Origin: Rhizobium sp. Q54
Lineage (GTDB): Bacteria > Pseudomonadota > Alphaproteobacteria > Micropepsales > Micropepsaceae
DNA: 39,228 nucleotides
Assembly: GCA_945882615.1 (NCBI GenBank)
Contig: CAMCWK010000027.1
Span: forward strand, 1-39,228
Direction: 5' to 3'
Part shown: positions 1-6,609 of the stretch, piece after piece
Numbering within the stretch: position 1 is the first letter of the stretch
How the letters are laid out: every line of letters begins with the position of its first letter
The notes under the pieces: model-generated
What the model saw: the letters and a program-made list of their open reading frames with translations, nothing else
Told to the model about the DNA's origin: nothing
Database searches by the model: none
Translations under genes and position numbers: made by a program

Positions 1-158
<158 letters not shown>

Positions 159-212
159 TTAAATCTCCTGAATTCTGTTTCTTGGATTTGTTGGGTCAGT
201 AAGGCGAGGCGG

Positions 213-521
213 TTACTTCTTGGCCTTCTTGCCTTCGAGCACGCCCATGACGTCGCTCTCCTTCATGATCAGGAGCTCCTCGCCATCAAGCTTGACCTCG
301 GTGCCCGACCACTTGCCGAACAGCACATAGTCGCCGGCCTTCACTTCCAGCGGGGTGCGCTTGCCGGTCTTTTCGTCGATCGCGCCGGGGCCGACCGAGA
401 TGATTTCGCCTTCCTGGGGCTTCTCCGCGACGGTGTCGGGAATGATGATGCCGCCAGCGGTCTTCTGATCTTCCTTGATGCGGCGGACCACGACGCGGTC
501 GCCAAGCGGACGGAATTTCAT
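213..521 (-). CDS. groES: Co-chaperonin GroES
   Basis: This 102-residue protein begins [14 protein letters not shown] and contains the mobile loop ([19 protein letters not shown]) that docks onto GroEL. The central barrel reads SVGPGA...[17 protein letters not shown], and the C-terminal half carries the [13 protein letters not shown] signature. Length and motifs match the roughly 10-kDa chaperonin family throughout. It caps the GroEL ring in the cytoplasm and makes the folding chamber. It is the first gene of the groES-groEL operon on the minus strand. A promoter and a CIRCE operator lie directly upstream, so control by the HrcA repressor is expected. The short Lys-rich tail (GKKAKK) is unremarkable. 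Confidence 0.99.
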   Translation of the reverse strand: MKFRPLGDRVVVRRIKEDQKTAGGIIIPDTVAEKPQEGEIISVGPGAIDEKTGKRTPLEVKAGDYVLFGKWSGTEVKLDGEELLIMKESDVMGVLEGKKAKK

Positions 522-569
522 GGGAATCCTCTTTCTAAGATTTTGAACTTATTGGGTTTTTGTCAGGTC

Positions 570-596
570 GCAGCACTCACACGTGTTGAGTGCCAA
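570..596 (-). promoter_or_regulatory. CIRCE element (HrcA operator) of groESL
   Basis: Read on the minus strand, TTGGCACTC, nine bases, then GAGTGCTGC. The consensus is TTAGCACTC-N9-GAGTGCTAA. The inner six bases of each arm (GCACTC/GAGTGC) are perfect, and the spacer is exactly nine. It sits between the predicted -10 and the groES start, where bound HrcA would block transcription until heat stress. Confidence 0.93.
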
Positions 597-610
597 CCGA
601 CCGCGACCGG

Positions 611-639
611 TATTTAGGAGCGCCCGGGCCCTGGGTCAA
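611..639 (-). promoter_or_regulatory. Sigma70-type promoter of groESL
   Basis: On the minus strand there is TTGACC (639-634), a 17-bp spacer, then TAAATA (616-611). Transcription would start near 603-605, so the CIRCE operator begins within about 8 bases of the start. No clear sigma32 -10 (CCCCAT-type) is seen at this position. The call is from sequence match and spacing only. Confidence 0.7.
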
Positions 640-735
640 GGCCGGTCCCGGGGGCCAGCCGGTTTGGGAACCTGAATGGCCGCTCATCTTCGGGGCATTT
701 TCGAGGTATTCGGGGCCCTCGCCGCAACGTGAAAG

Positions 736-769
736 CTGGCTTAACGTTGTTCATCTGAGGTTCAGCCAG
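736..769 (+). promoter_or_regulatory. Direct and inverted repeats upstream of the Tyr/Gly-rich gene
   Basis: Two GTTCA half-sites at 749-753 and 760-764 are spaced 11 bp start to start, the period typical of OmpR/PhoB-family regulators. The same interval also contains a 10-bp inverted repeat with one mismatch (CTGGCTTAAC at 736-745, GTTCAGCCAG at 760-769). The arrangement GTTCA-N6-GTTCAGC recurs upstream of the 1383 gene. This is a candidate activator site; the regulator is unknown. Confidence 0.5.
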
Positions 770-828
770 GACTTCCCAAAATCGCACCAGCAGAGGGGAA
801 GACTGCGTGAGATCAAAGGAGTGACCAG

Positions 829-1194
829 ATGAACAAGTTTACGAAATTCGTCTTCGGTGCGCTGATGCTGGCCGGCGTCGGTACCGTGGGCAGCGTCGCC
901 GTCAGTACCCCCGCCGCGGCACAGGTGTCGGTTGGCCTGAACTTCGGCTATCCGGGTTATTACGGCGGCTATTACGGACCGCGTTACGGTTATGCGGGCT
1001 ATTACGGTTCTCCGTATTACGACCCCTACTATTATGGGCCGCCGCGCCGCTATTACCCGCGCGCCTATTACGCTCCGCGTTATGGCTATGGCTATCGCGG
1101 CGGCTACTACCGCAGCAACTATGGCTATCGCGGATACCGCGGTGGCTATCGCGGCGGATACCGGGGCGGCTATCGTGGCGGACGCCGCTGGTAA
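829..1194 (+). CDS. Exported Tyr/Gly-rich small protein
   Basis: This 121-residue protein starts MNKFTKFVFGALMLAG. It has a clear Sec signal peptide ending at an APAAAQ-type site (STPAAAQ, about residue 32). The mature part is almost all Tyr, Gly, Arg and Pro, with YYGGYYGPRYGY-type runs and a tail of four GGYR repeats ending GGRRW. No enzymatic domain is visible. A strong AAAGGAG ribosome-binding site lies 8 bases before the ATG, and a strong terminator follows, so it is a single-gene unit. It probably localises to the periplasm or cell surface. Its N-terminus resembles that of the next gene (MKNFTKAAIFAFG), and both share an upstream repeat. The function is unknown; similar low-complexity proteins in alphaproteobacteria are listed only as hypothetical. 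Confidence 0.85.
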   Translation: MNKFTKFVFGALMLAGVGTVGSVAVSTPAAAQVSVGLNFGYPGYYGGYYGPRYGYAGYYGSPYYDPYYYGPPRRYYPRAYYAPRYGYGYRGGYYRSNYGYRGYRGGYRGGYRGGYRGGRRW

Positions 1195-1215
1195 GCGCAT
1201 AGCGATGTGAATTGA

Positions 1216-1248
1216 AAACGGCGCCGGATCACTCCGGCGCCGTTTTTG
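1216..1248 (+). terminator. Rho-independent terminator after the Tyr/Gly-rich gene
   Basis: A perfect 10-bp GC-rich stem (ACGGCGCCGG at 1218-1227, CCGGCGCCGT at 1234-1243) with a 6-base loop is followed by TTTTTGTT. It ends the 829-1194 transcript. Confidence 0.93.
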
Positions 1249-1284
1249 TTTGCGGTGCAACGCACCGGAACCCAAACACAATCC

Positions 1285-1302
1285 GTTCAGACTGGGTTCA
1301 GC
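1285..1302 (+). promoter_or_regulatory. GTTCA direct repeat upstream of the Gln/Arg-rich gene
   Basis: GTTCA at 1285-1289 and 1296-1300, again 11 bp apart, with the second copy extended to GTTCAGC. This matches the arrangement at 749-766 and lies about 85-100 bp before the start codon. It is a candidate shared operator for an OmpR-family regulator. Confidence 0.45.
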
Positions 1303-1382
1303 GCGCCAGCGTCATCTTCATCATCAAGCGCGACTCATCGCGCGTAGCCCTTGGATCGGCGGGCTCAGCGGAGTGAAACGTC

Positions 1383-2276
1383 ATGAAGAACTTTACCAAA
1401 GCGGCGATCTTCGCCTTCGGTGTGACCGGCGCGTTCGCCGCGGTGCCGGCCAGCGCGCAGCCCTACGATCCTTACAACCCGGCCTATGGCGATCAGGGTT
1501 ATGAGGGCGACTATTACGACCAGGGCTACGACCCCGGCTATGACCAGTATGCCCAGTACGACGCCTATGGCGAATATGGCGACGAGGCTTACGGCTATTG
1601 CGACGAGTATGGCTGCCCGGAAGATTATTACGACCTGCCGATCTATGACGGCGAGGTCTATTACAATGGCCTGTGGCTGACCGGGCCGCTCTATTATCGC
1701 GACTGGGGCGGCGGGCGGCAGTTCTGGCTCCATGGCGGCTGGCGCAGCTCGCAATATCGCGGCGGCAACTTCCGCCGTGCGATGGGCCGCGACTGGTATC
1801 GCCAGAACCGCGCTTTCCGTTCGGGCTTCAACAATCGCAGCGCCTATCGCGGCAACAACAGCTATCGCCAGCGCAGCTATGGCCAGCAGCGCAACTACAG
1901 CGGGCGCAGCAGCTTTTCGCCCAGCAGCAGTGGACAGCGTTTCCGTGGCAACAATGACGTGCGCTCGCAATGGAGCAATCGCCAGGGATTTGGACAGAGC
2001 GGCGGCTACCGTCAACGCAATGTCCAGACCCAGCAGACGTTCACTGCTCCGCAGCAACAGCAGCAGCAGCGTTCGTTCAGCGGGCGTCAGCGCACCTTCG
2101 GCCAGGCGCAGGCCGCACCCCAGCAGTCCTTCCGTGGTGGCGGTGGGCGTCAGCGCCAGGCGGTACAGCAGCAGGCCGCACCGCAGGCCCAGGCCGCACC
2201 TTCCGGCGGGCGCCAATGGGGTAATCGCGGCGGTGGCCGCGACGGCGGCGGCCGCAGGCAGCGCGACCGCAACTAG
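1383..2276 (+). CDS. Exported Tyr-rich / Gln-Arg-rich low-complexity protein
   Basis: This 297-residue protein has a Sec signal peptide (MKNFTKAAIFAFG...PASAQ, cleavage near residue 26). It falls into three parts. Residues 27-80 are acidic and Tyr/Asp-rich (YDPYNPAYGDQGYEGDYYD type). Residues about 80-150 are the only ordered-looking segment, with LPIYDGEVYYNGLWLTGPL and FWLHGGWRSSQYRG. From about 150 to the end the protein is Gln/Arg/Gly/Ser-rich and strongly basic. The WLHGGWR stretch resembles a motif in alphaproteobacterial hypothetical proteins. No catalytic motif is visible. It is preceded by the GTTCA repeat and followed by a strong terminator. Opposite charge in the two halves suggests self-association or binding to an anionic polymer, which is inference. 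Confidence 0.82.
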   Translation: MKNFTKAAIFAFGVTGAFAAVPASAQPYDPYNPAYGDQGYEGDYYDQGYDPGYDQYAQYDAYGEYGDEAYGYCDEYGCPEDYYDLPIYDGEVYYNGLWLTGPLYYRDWGGGRQFWLHGGWRSSQYRGGNFRRAMGRDWYRQNRAFRSGFNNRSAYRGNNSYRQRSYGQQRNYSGRSSFSPSSSGQRFRGNNDVRSQWSNRQGFGQSGGYRQRNVQTQQTFTAPQQQQQQRSFSGRQRTFGQAQAAPQQSFRGGGGRQRQAVQQQAAPQAQAAPSGGRQWGNRGGGRDGGGRRQRDRN

Positions 2277-2298
2277 ACTTCAAGTGGAGCGTAGATGA

Positions 2299-2330
2299 GG
2301 GCCCCGGTCGCAAGACCGGGGCTTTCGTTT
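2299..2330 (+). terminator. Rho-independent terminator after the Gln/Arg-rich gene
   Basis: The stem GCCCCGGTC (2301-2309) pairs with GACCGGGGC (2314-2322) around a GCAA tetraloop of the GNRA type, followed by TTTCGTTT. Confidence 0.9.
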
Positions 2331-2431
2331 GGCGGGCGTTCGGGCTGGCCCTTGATTCAGCAAGTTCCGGCCTGCAATTCGCCATTTTTGGCCGCCCTCA
2401 TGGCTGCGGGCTTGGGCGCGTTCTTGAGGAG

Positions 2432-2890
2432 ATGACGATGTATCGATCCCTTGTTCCTGCGCTGCTCGGCGCGGCGCTGCTGTCTGCCTGTTCCGCCAAC
2501 CAGACCAAAACCGCCGCCGCCCCAGACATCGCGCCCTATGTCTCGACCCGTGACGCCGACCGCATCGAATATGCCGTGCCCAATCATCTGCTGTTTGCCA
2601 CGGACTCGGCCGAAGTGCTGCCCGCCGGACACAAGATCCTGGAAGCCATCGCCGGCGCCGCCCCGATCGAAGTGAACGGCTATGCCGACACCACGGGCCG
2701 CAAGGCGTACAATCAGAAGCTTTCCGAAGCGCGCGCCCAGGCCGTGGCCAGCGAACTGGCGAGCAATGGCGTCGATGCCACCCGCATCAAGCCGCAGGGC
2801 TTTGGCGAAAGCGAACTGGCGGTGGCAACGCCCGATTCGGTGGACGAGGCCAAGAACCGCCGCGTGGTGGTGCGCATCGCCAGCAATTAA
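2432..2890 (+). CDS. OmpA-family lipoprotein (peptidoglycan-binding domain)
   Basis: This 152-residue protein has a lipoprotein signal whose lipobox LLSAC places the lipidated cysteine at residue 20. A short Ala/Thr linker leads to an OmpA-C-like domain (about residues 45-152). Visible signature elements are LLFATDSAEVLPAG, NGYADTTG (the Asp that contacts diaminopimelate), LSEARAQAVASEL, GFGESELAV and AKNRRVVVRI (the conserved Arg pair). The protein should sit in the outer membrane and hold peptidoglycan non-covalently. GAGGAG touches the first ATG directly, so the second ATG at 2438, six bases downstream, may be the true start; the lipobox is intact either way. It is not obviously Pal, since no tol genes are nearby. 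Confidence 0.88.
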   Translation: MTMYRSLVPALLGAALLSACSANQTKTAAAPDIAPYVSTRDADRIEYAVPNHLLFATDSAEVLPAGHKILEAIAGAAPIEVNGYADTTGRKAYNQKLSEARAQAVASELASNGVDATRIKPQGFGESELAVATPDSVDEAKNRRVVVRIASN

Positions 2891-2903
2891 CGTCTTCTTA
2901 ACC
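2887..2903 (+). promoter_or_regulatory. CtrA box upstream of the tipF-like gene
   Basis: TTAA (2887-2890), CGTCTTC (seven bases), TTAACC (2898-2903). This is an exact fit to the CtrA consensus TTAA-N7-TTAAC. It overlaps the stop codon of the OmpA-like lipoprotein and lies about 80 bp before the tipF-like start. A second half-site, ATGGTTAA at 2941-2948, is the reverse complement of the known CtrA octamer TTAACCAT. Confidence 0.7.
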
Positions 2904-2940
2904 GGCGGAGCCCCCTTTCATCAGGCTCCGCCGGCGTTTC
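2902..2940 (+). terminator. Stem-loop terminator after the OmpA-like lipoprotein gene
   Basis: A perfect 11-bp stem, CCGGCGGAGCC (2902-2912) with GGCTCCGCCGG (2924-2934), has an 11-base loop and only a short T run (CGTTTC) after it. Termination is likely but may be leaky. The left arm abuts the CtrA box. Confidence 0.65.
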
Positions 2941-2983
2941 ATGGTTAAGGAATTGGAAACGGCTGGCAGCGACAATCGCCGTC

Positions 2984-4243
2984 ATGACCGACCGCATCTC
3001 CTCCGTGACCAAGGCTCTTCTGTCCCTCAGCGTGTTCTTCGCCTGCGCCACGCTGGCGGCGGCGCTGGCGCTGTTCACCGGCTGGCCGGTGGCCATCCTG
3101 TCGGGGATCGTGGGCTTTATCGCCGTGCAGCAGGTCGTGGCGGGGTTTTCGCGCCGCCGTGACAAGCGCGCCGTCGCGCGCGAACTGGCGCACTTGCGCA
3201 AGAGCCACCTGGAATTCGAGACCGCGCTGCACGAGACGCGTTCGCGGCTGGGCGATCTGGGCGGGCTGATCGAGGAACGCACCTCGAGCCAGAGCAAGAA
3301 GATCGTCGCCGAACTCAAGGTGCTCGAAACCCTGATGCGCGATTTCGCCGGCAAGATTTCGCGCACCGCCGCCGCCGTTCCCGCGCCGGCGCAGAAGCCG
3401 CAGCGCGGCCCGGCAGGTGCCTATCTCAACACATTGGGCGAAAAGGGCGAGCTGCTGGAGACCATCCGCTCCAGCCTGGAGGAAAACCGCGTCGATCTCT
3501 ACCTGCAGCCCATCGTCAGCCTGCCGCAGCGCAAGCTGCGTTACTATGAGGCGCTGTCGCGCCTGCGCGCCGAAAATGGCGACGTCATCATGCCGGCCCA
3601 GTATATTCAGGTGGCCGGCCAGGCCGGATTGATGAGCGTGGTGGACAATCTGCTGCTGTTTCGCTGCGTGCAGATCGTGCGCCGCCTGACCCAGAAGAGC
3701 CGCGACATCGGCATCTTCTGCAACATTTCCGGCGAGACGCTGGCGGACCGGGAATTCTTCCCGCAATTCCTGGACTATATGCAGGCCAACCGCGACTTGG
3801 CCGGGCAGATCATTTTCGAGTTCGACCAGGATGCGGTGCTGAAGGCCGGCATCGAAGGCGAAAAGAATCTCACCTCGCTAGCCACCATGGGCTTTGCGCT
3901 CAGCATGGACCATGTCGAAACCCTGAAGCTGGATTTCCTGCGCCTCAAGGCCATCGGTTTCCGTCATCTCAAAGTGCGGTCCTCCACCCTGACGCGCGGC
4001 ATGACCGGCGCGGGCGCCTATGTGGCGGCGGAAGACTTCAAGAAGCTGCTCACCCGCCATGGCCTCAACCTGATCGCCGAACGGGTGGAAGACGAAAAGA
4101 CCGTGGTGCAGCTGCTGGACTATGCCGTGGACTATGCCCAGGGCTATCTGTTCGGCGAGCCGCGCGCGGTGCGCGAGGATTCGCTCAAACCCATCAGCGC
4201 GCTGGAACCGGCGGCAATAATTCCTTTCAAAAAGGCGGGCTGA
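2984..4243 (+). CDS. tipF: TipF-like membrane protein with degenerate EAL domain
   Basis: This 419-residue protein has two N-terminal membrane helices (about residues 10-32 and 33-52), a charged coiled-coil stretch (about 55-125) and a Pro/Ala linker (PAPAQKPQ). An EAL domain follows (about 150-400). The order matches Caulobacter TipF, a c-di-GMP receptor needed to place and build the polar flagellum. The EAL signature reads YEALSRLR (Glu189). The usual DDFG metal site is replaced by SMDHV (residues 307-311), and the usual KID by KVR (330-332). Glu366 (AERVED) and GYLFGEP are kept. It therefore probably binds c-di-GMP without cleaving it. A CtrA box lies upstream. The gene symbol rests on architecture and these substitutions, not on a search. 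Confidence 0.75.
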   Translation: MTDRISSVTKALLSLSVFFACATLAAALALFTGWPVAILSGIVGFIAVQQVVAGFSRRRDKRAVARELAHLRKSHLEFETALHETRSRLGDLGGLIEERTSSQSKKIVAELKVLETLMRDFAGKISRTAAAVPAPAQKPQRGPAGAYLNTLGEKGELLETIRSSLEENRVDLYLQPIVSLPQRKLRYYEALSRLRAENGDVIMPAQYIQVAGQAGLMSVVDNLLLFRCVQIVRRLTQKSRDIGIFCNISGETLADREFFPQFLDYMQANRDLAGQIIFEFDQDAVLKAGIEGEKNLTSLATMGFALSMDHVETLKLDFLRLKAIGFRHLKVRSSTLTRGMTGAGAYVAAEDFKKLLTRHGLNLIAERVEDEKTVVQLLDYAVDYAQGYLFGEPRAVREDSLKPISALEPAAIIPFKKAG

Positions 4244-4256
4244 CGCCCGCGGGGTA
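4235..4256 (+). terminator. Possible weak terminator at the end of the tipF-like gene
   Basis: GCGGGC (4235-4240) pairs with GCCCGC (4245-4250). The four-base loop TGAC contains the stop codon. No T run follows, so this may be an mRNA 3' stabilising hairpin instead of a terminator. Confidence 0.35.
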
Positions 4257-4318
4257 AAAAGGCCGGCTGATTTGCCGCCATTGACGGGGCGGGGTCGCCG
4301 TGCGACCCGTTGCCCGTT

Positions 4319-5161
4319 ATGCCGCTTCCCCGCCTGATTTCCGGTCTTTCCGAGATAGCCTCTGGCCATGACGCCCTGATCTGTGATGTCTGGGGTGTGG
4401 TGCATGACGGGGCGCGCCACCATCCCGCCGCGGCCGATGCGCTGTTTCGTTTCAAGCAAAGCCATGGGCCGGTGGTGCTGCTGACCAACGCCCCGCGGGT
4501 GCCCGAAGAAGTCGCCGCCCAGTGCGCCAGCTATGGCCTGCCGCCTGACTGCTATGATGCCATTGTCAGTTCGGGCGGCGCCACCCGCGACGAACTGGCC
4601 CGCCGCAGCGCCGCCAAAACGCTGTCGCTTTATTATATAGGCCCGGACCGCGACCTGCCGATGATCCAGGGGCTGGATATCCGCCGCACCGGGATCGACG
4701 AGGCCGAGCTGGTCCTGTGCATCGGGCTGGTGGACGACATGACCGAGACGGTCGCTGACTATGCTGACATTCTCGCTGCCATGAAGGCGCGGGGGCTGGT
4801 GATGCTCTGTGCCAATCCCGACCTGGTGGTGCATCGTGGACCGAAGCTGCTGTACTGCGCCGGCTCCCTGGCCCAGGCTTACGAATCGCTGGGCGGCGAG
4901 GTGGTCTATTATGGCAAGCCGCATCTGCCAGTGTATGCCGCCGCGCTTGCGGCTGCGGGCAATCCAAAGCGCCCCCTGGCGGTGGGCGATGGGCTGGTGA
5001 CCGACATCCGGGGCGCCAATGCCGCGGGGCTGGATGTGCTATTCATCGCCGATGGGGTTCATGGCGAGGACATCGCCCCTTATACTCCCGAACATCTCGC
5101 CGCCCTGTTCGCGCGTTTCGGGGCGCATGCCGCCACCGCCACCCGCGCCCTGAAATGGTAA
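4319..5161 (+). CDS. HAD-superfamily class IIA phosphatase (TIGR01459-type)
   Basis: This 280-residue protein has the NagD-like HAD layout. Motif I reads CDVWGVVHDG near the N-terminus, giving the Asp nucleophile and general acid. Motif II is LLTNAPR. The KPHLPVY segment supplies the motif III Lys. Motif IV is AVGDGLVTDIRGANAAGLD. The DVWGV variant is characteristic of the alphaproteobacterial TIGR01459 family of unknown substrate. It should be a soluble, Mg-dependent phosphatase for a small metabolite. I chose the ATG at 4319; an in-frame TTG at 4310 is possible, and neither has a good ribosome-binding site. It is the first gene of a tight run with the MaoC gene (4-bp gap) and ribF, so a role in clearing a flavin or sugar phosphate is conceivable but unproven. 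Confidence 0.85.
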   Translation: MPLPRLISGLSEIASGHDALICDVWGVVHDGARHHPAAADALFRFKQSHGPVVLLTNAPRVPEEVAAQCASYGLPPDCYDAIVSSGGATRDELARRSAAKTLSLYYIGPDRDLPMIQGLDIRRTGIDEAELVLCIGLVDDMTETVADYADILAAMKARGLVMLCANPDLVVHRGPKLLYCAGSLAQAYESLGGEVVYYGKPHLPVYAAALAAAGNPKRPLAVGDGLVTDIRGANAAGLDVLFIADGVHGEDIAPYTPEHLAALFARFGAHAATATRALKW

Positions 5162-5165
5162 TGCC

Positions 5166-5591
5166 ATGACCAGCGTATATCTCGACGAACTCAAGCCGGG
5201 CATGTCGGCCCAGACGGTTCGCACCGTTACCGAGCGCGACATCCAGCTGTTTGGCGAAGCCACCGGCGACATGAATCCGGTGCATTTCGACGAGGACTTC
5301 GCCAAGAAGACCGTGTTCCGCGGCCGGGTGGCGCATGGGGCGCTGTCCATCGGCTATATCTCGGCGCTGCTGGGCACCCAGTTGCCGGGCGACGGTTCGA
5401 TCTTCCTGTCCGCCAGCATCGTCTTCAAGACCCCGGTGCGGATCGGCGATACCGTGACCACCACCGCCACGGTGCGCGAGATCAACGGCCGCGCCGTGGT
5501 GCTGGATTGCGTCTGCAAGGTGGATGACCGGCTGGTGCTGGAATCCGAGGCACATGTACTGGCCCCCCGGCGACCGGCGGCGAAAGACTGA
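5166..5591 (+). CDS. MaoC-like (R)-specific enoyl-CoA hydratase
   Basis: This 141-residue single hot-dog-fold protein has the hydratase-2 signature GDMNPVHFDEDFA followed by FRGRVAHGAL. The Asp and His of that motif form the catalytic dyad that hydrates trans-2-enoyl-CoA to (R)-3-hydroxyacyl-CoA. The length equals PhaJ-type monofunctional enzymes. The later SASIVFKTPVRIGDTV stretch is also typical of the family. It should be cytoplasmic and act in fatty-acid or polyhydroxyalkanoate metabolism. It starts 4 bp after the HAD gene and ends 2 bp before ribF, so it is part of that operon. The exact acyl-chain preference cannot be read. Confidence 0.88.
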   Translation: MTSVYLDELKPGMSAQTVRTVTERDIQLFGEATGDMNPVHFDEDFAKKTVFRGRVAHGALSIGYISALLGTQLPGDGSIFLSASIVFKTPVRIGDTVTTTATVREINGRAVVLDCVCKVDDRLVLESEAHVLAPRRPAAKD

Positions 5592-5593
5592 CG

Positions 5594-6556
5594 TTGAGAA
5601 TATTCCGCCATTTCGACGATGTGCCTGCGGGCCTGCGCGGCGCGGTGGTGGCAATCGGCAATTTCGATGGCGTCCATCGCGGTCATCGCGCCCTGATCGC
5701 GGAAGCCAAGCTCCAGGCCGAGGTGCGCAAGGCGCCGCTGGCGGTGCTGTCCTTCGAGCCCCATCCGCAGGAATATTTCCGCGAGCTGCGCGGGGAGGGC
5801 GATGCGCAATCTTTCCGCTTGACGCCGCTGCGCGCCAAGGCGCGGCTGCTGGCCGATCTGGGCGTGGATGCGCTGTTCGCGCTGAATTTTGACGCCGAGA
5901 TGGCCGGCCGCAGCCCGCAGGATTTCGTGCAGAAGATTTTGCTGGATGCCTTGAGCATCAGTGGCGTGGTGGTGGGGCATGACTTCGAGTTCGGCAAGGG
6001 CCGCGCCGGAAACCTGGCGGCGCTGTCCTATATGGGCGAGATGGAAGGCTTCACCGTCACCGCCTTCGACACCGTCACGGCTGCCGGCGACGAGAAGATT
6101 TCCTCCACCCTGATCCGCCAGCTTCTGAAAGATGCCAAGCCGGAGGAAGCGGCGCGGCTGCTGGGCCATTGGTGGGCGGTGGAGGCGCGGGTCGAGCATG
6201 GCGATGCCCGGGGGCGCACCATGGGCTTTCCCACCGCCAACATGCATCTGGGCCACTGCCTGGCGCCCGCCTTTGGCGTCTATGCGGTGCGGGTGAATAT
6301 CCTGGACAATGACAAGGCGGTATCGCGCCATGACGGCGTCGCCAATTTCGGCATCCGGCCCATGTATCAGGTGAATGTGCCGCTGATGGAGACCCATCTG
6401 TTTGATTTCGACGGCGATCTCTACGGCAAGTATCTCTCGGTCGAGCTGGTGCGCTGGATACGCGCCGAAGCCAAATTTCCCAGTCTGGAGGCCCTGATCG
6501 CGCAGATCGCTGCGGATGCCGCCAAGGCACGGGAAATCCTCGCCAAAACGCCCTAG
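5594..6556 (+). CDS. ribF: Bifunctional riboflavin kinase / FAD synthetase RibF
   Basis: This 320-residue protein has two domains. The N-terminal nucleotidyltransferase (about 1-185) carries GNFDGVHRGHR, the HxGH-like adenylyltransferase motif, and ISSTLIRQLLKDAKPEEA near its end. The C-terminal flavokinase (about 190-315) carries GRTMGFPTANM and FGVYAVRV. It phosphorylates riboflavin to FMN and adenylates FMN to FAD in the cytoplasm. The length matches the family. The start is a TTG two bases after the MaoC stop; the conserved FRHFDDVP sequence begins at once, which supports it. It lies upstream of ileS, a gene order common in proteobacteria. Confidence 0.96.
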   Translation: MRIFRHFDDVPAGLRGAVVAIGNFDGVHRGHRALIAEAKLQAEVRKAPLAVLSFEPHPQEYFRELRGEGDAQSFRLTPLRAKARLLADLGVDALFALNFDAEMAGRSPQDFVQKILLDALSISGVVVGHDFEFGKGRAGNLAALSYMGEMEGFTVTAFDTVTAAGDEKISSTLIRQLLKDAKPEEAARLLGHWWAVEARVEHGDARGRTMGFPTANMHLGHCLAPAFGVYAVRVNILDNDKAVSRHDGVANFGIRPMYQVNVPLMETHLFDFDGDLYGKYLSVELVRWIRAEAKFPSLEALIAQIAADAAKAREILAKTP

Positions 6557-6609
6557 CTGTCCCCCTAACTGGACGGTTCCAGGGCCCCCTGTTAGAAGCG
6601 GTCACCCCC

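Noticed and set aside
751..1281. Minus-strand ORF opposite the Tyr/Gly-rich gene
   Set aside because: Ala/Ile/Val repeats are the complement of the Gly/Tyr/Arg repeats; it also reads through the terminator.
1365..2216. Minus-strand ORF of 283 residues rich in Ala/Leu/Ile/Val
   Set aside because: It mirrors the Gln/Arg/Tyr-rich 1383 gene, which has a signal peptide and terminator; no conserved motif is present.
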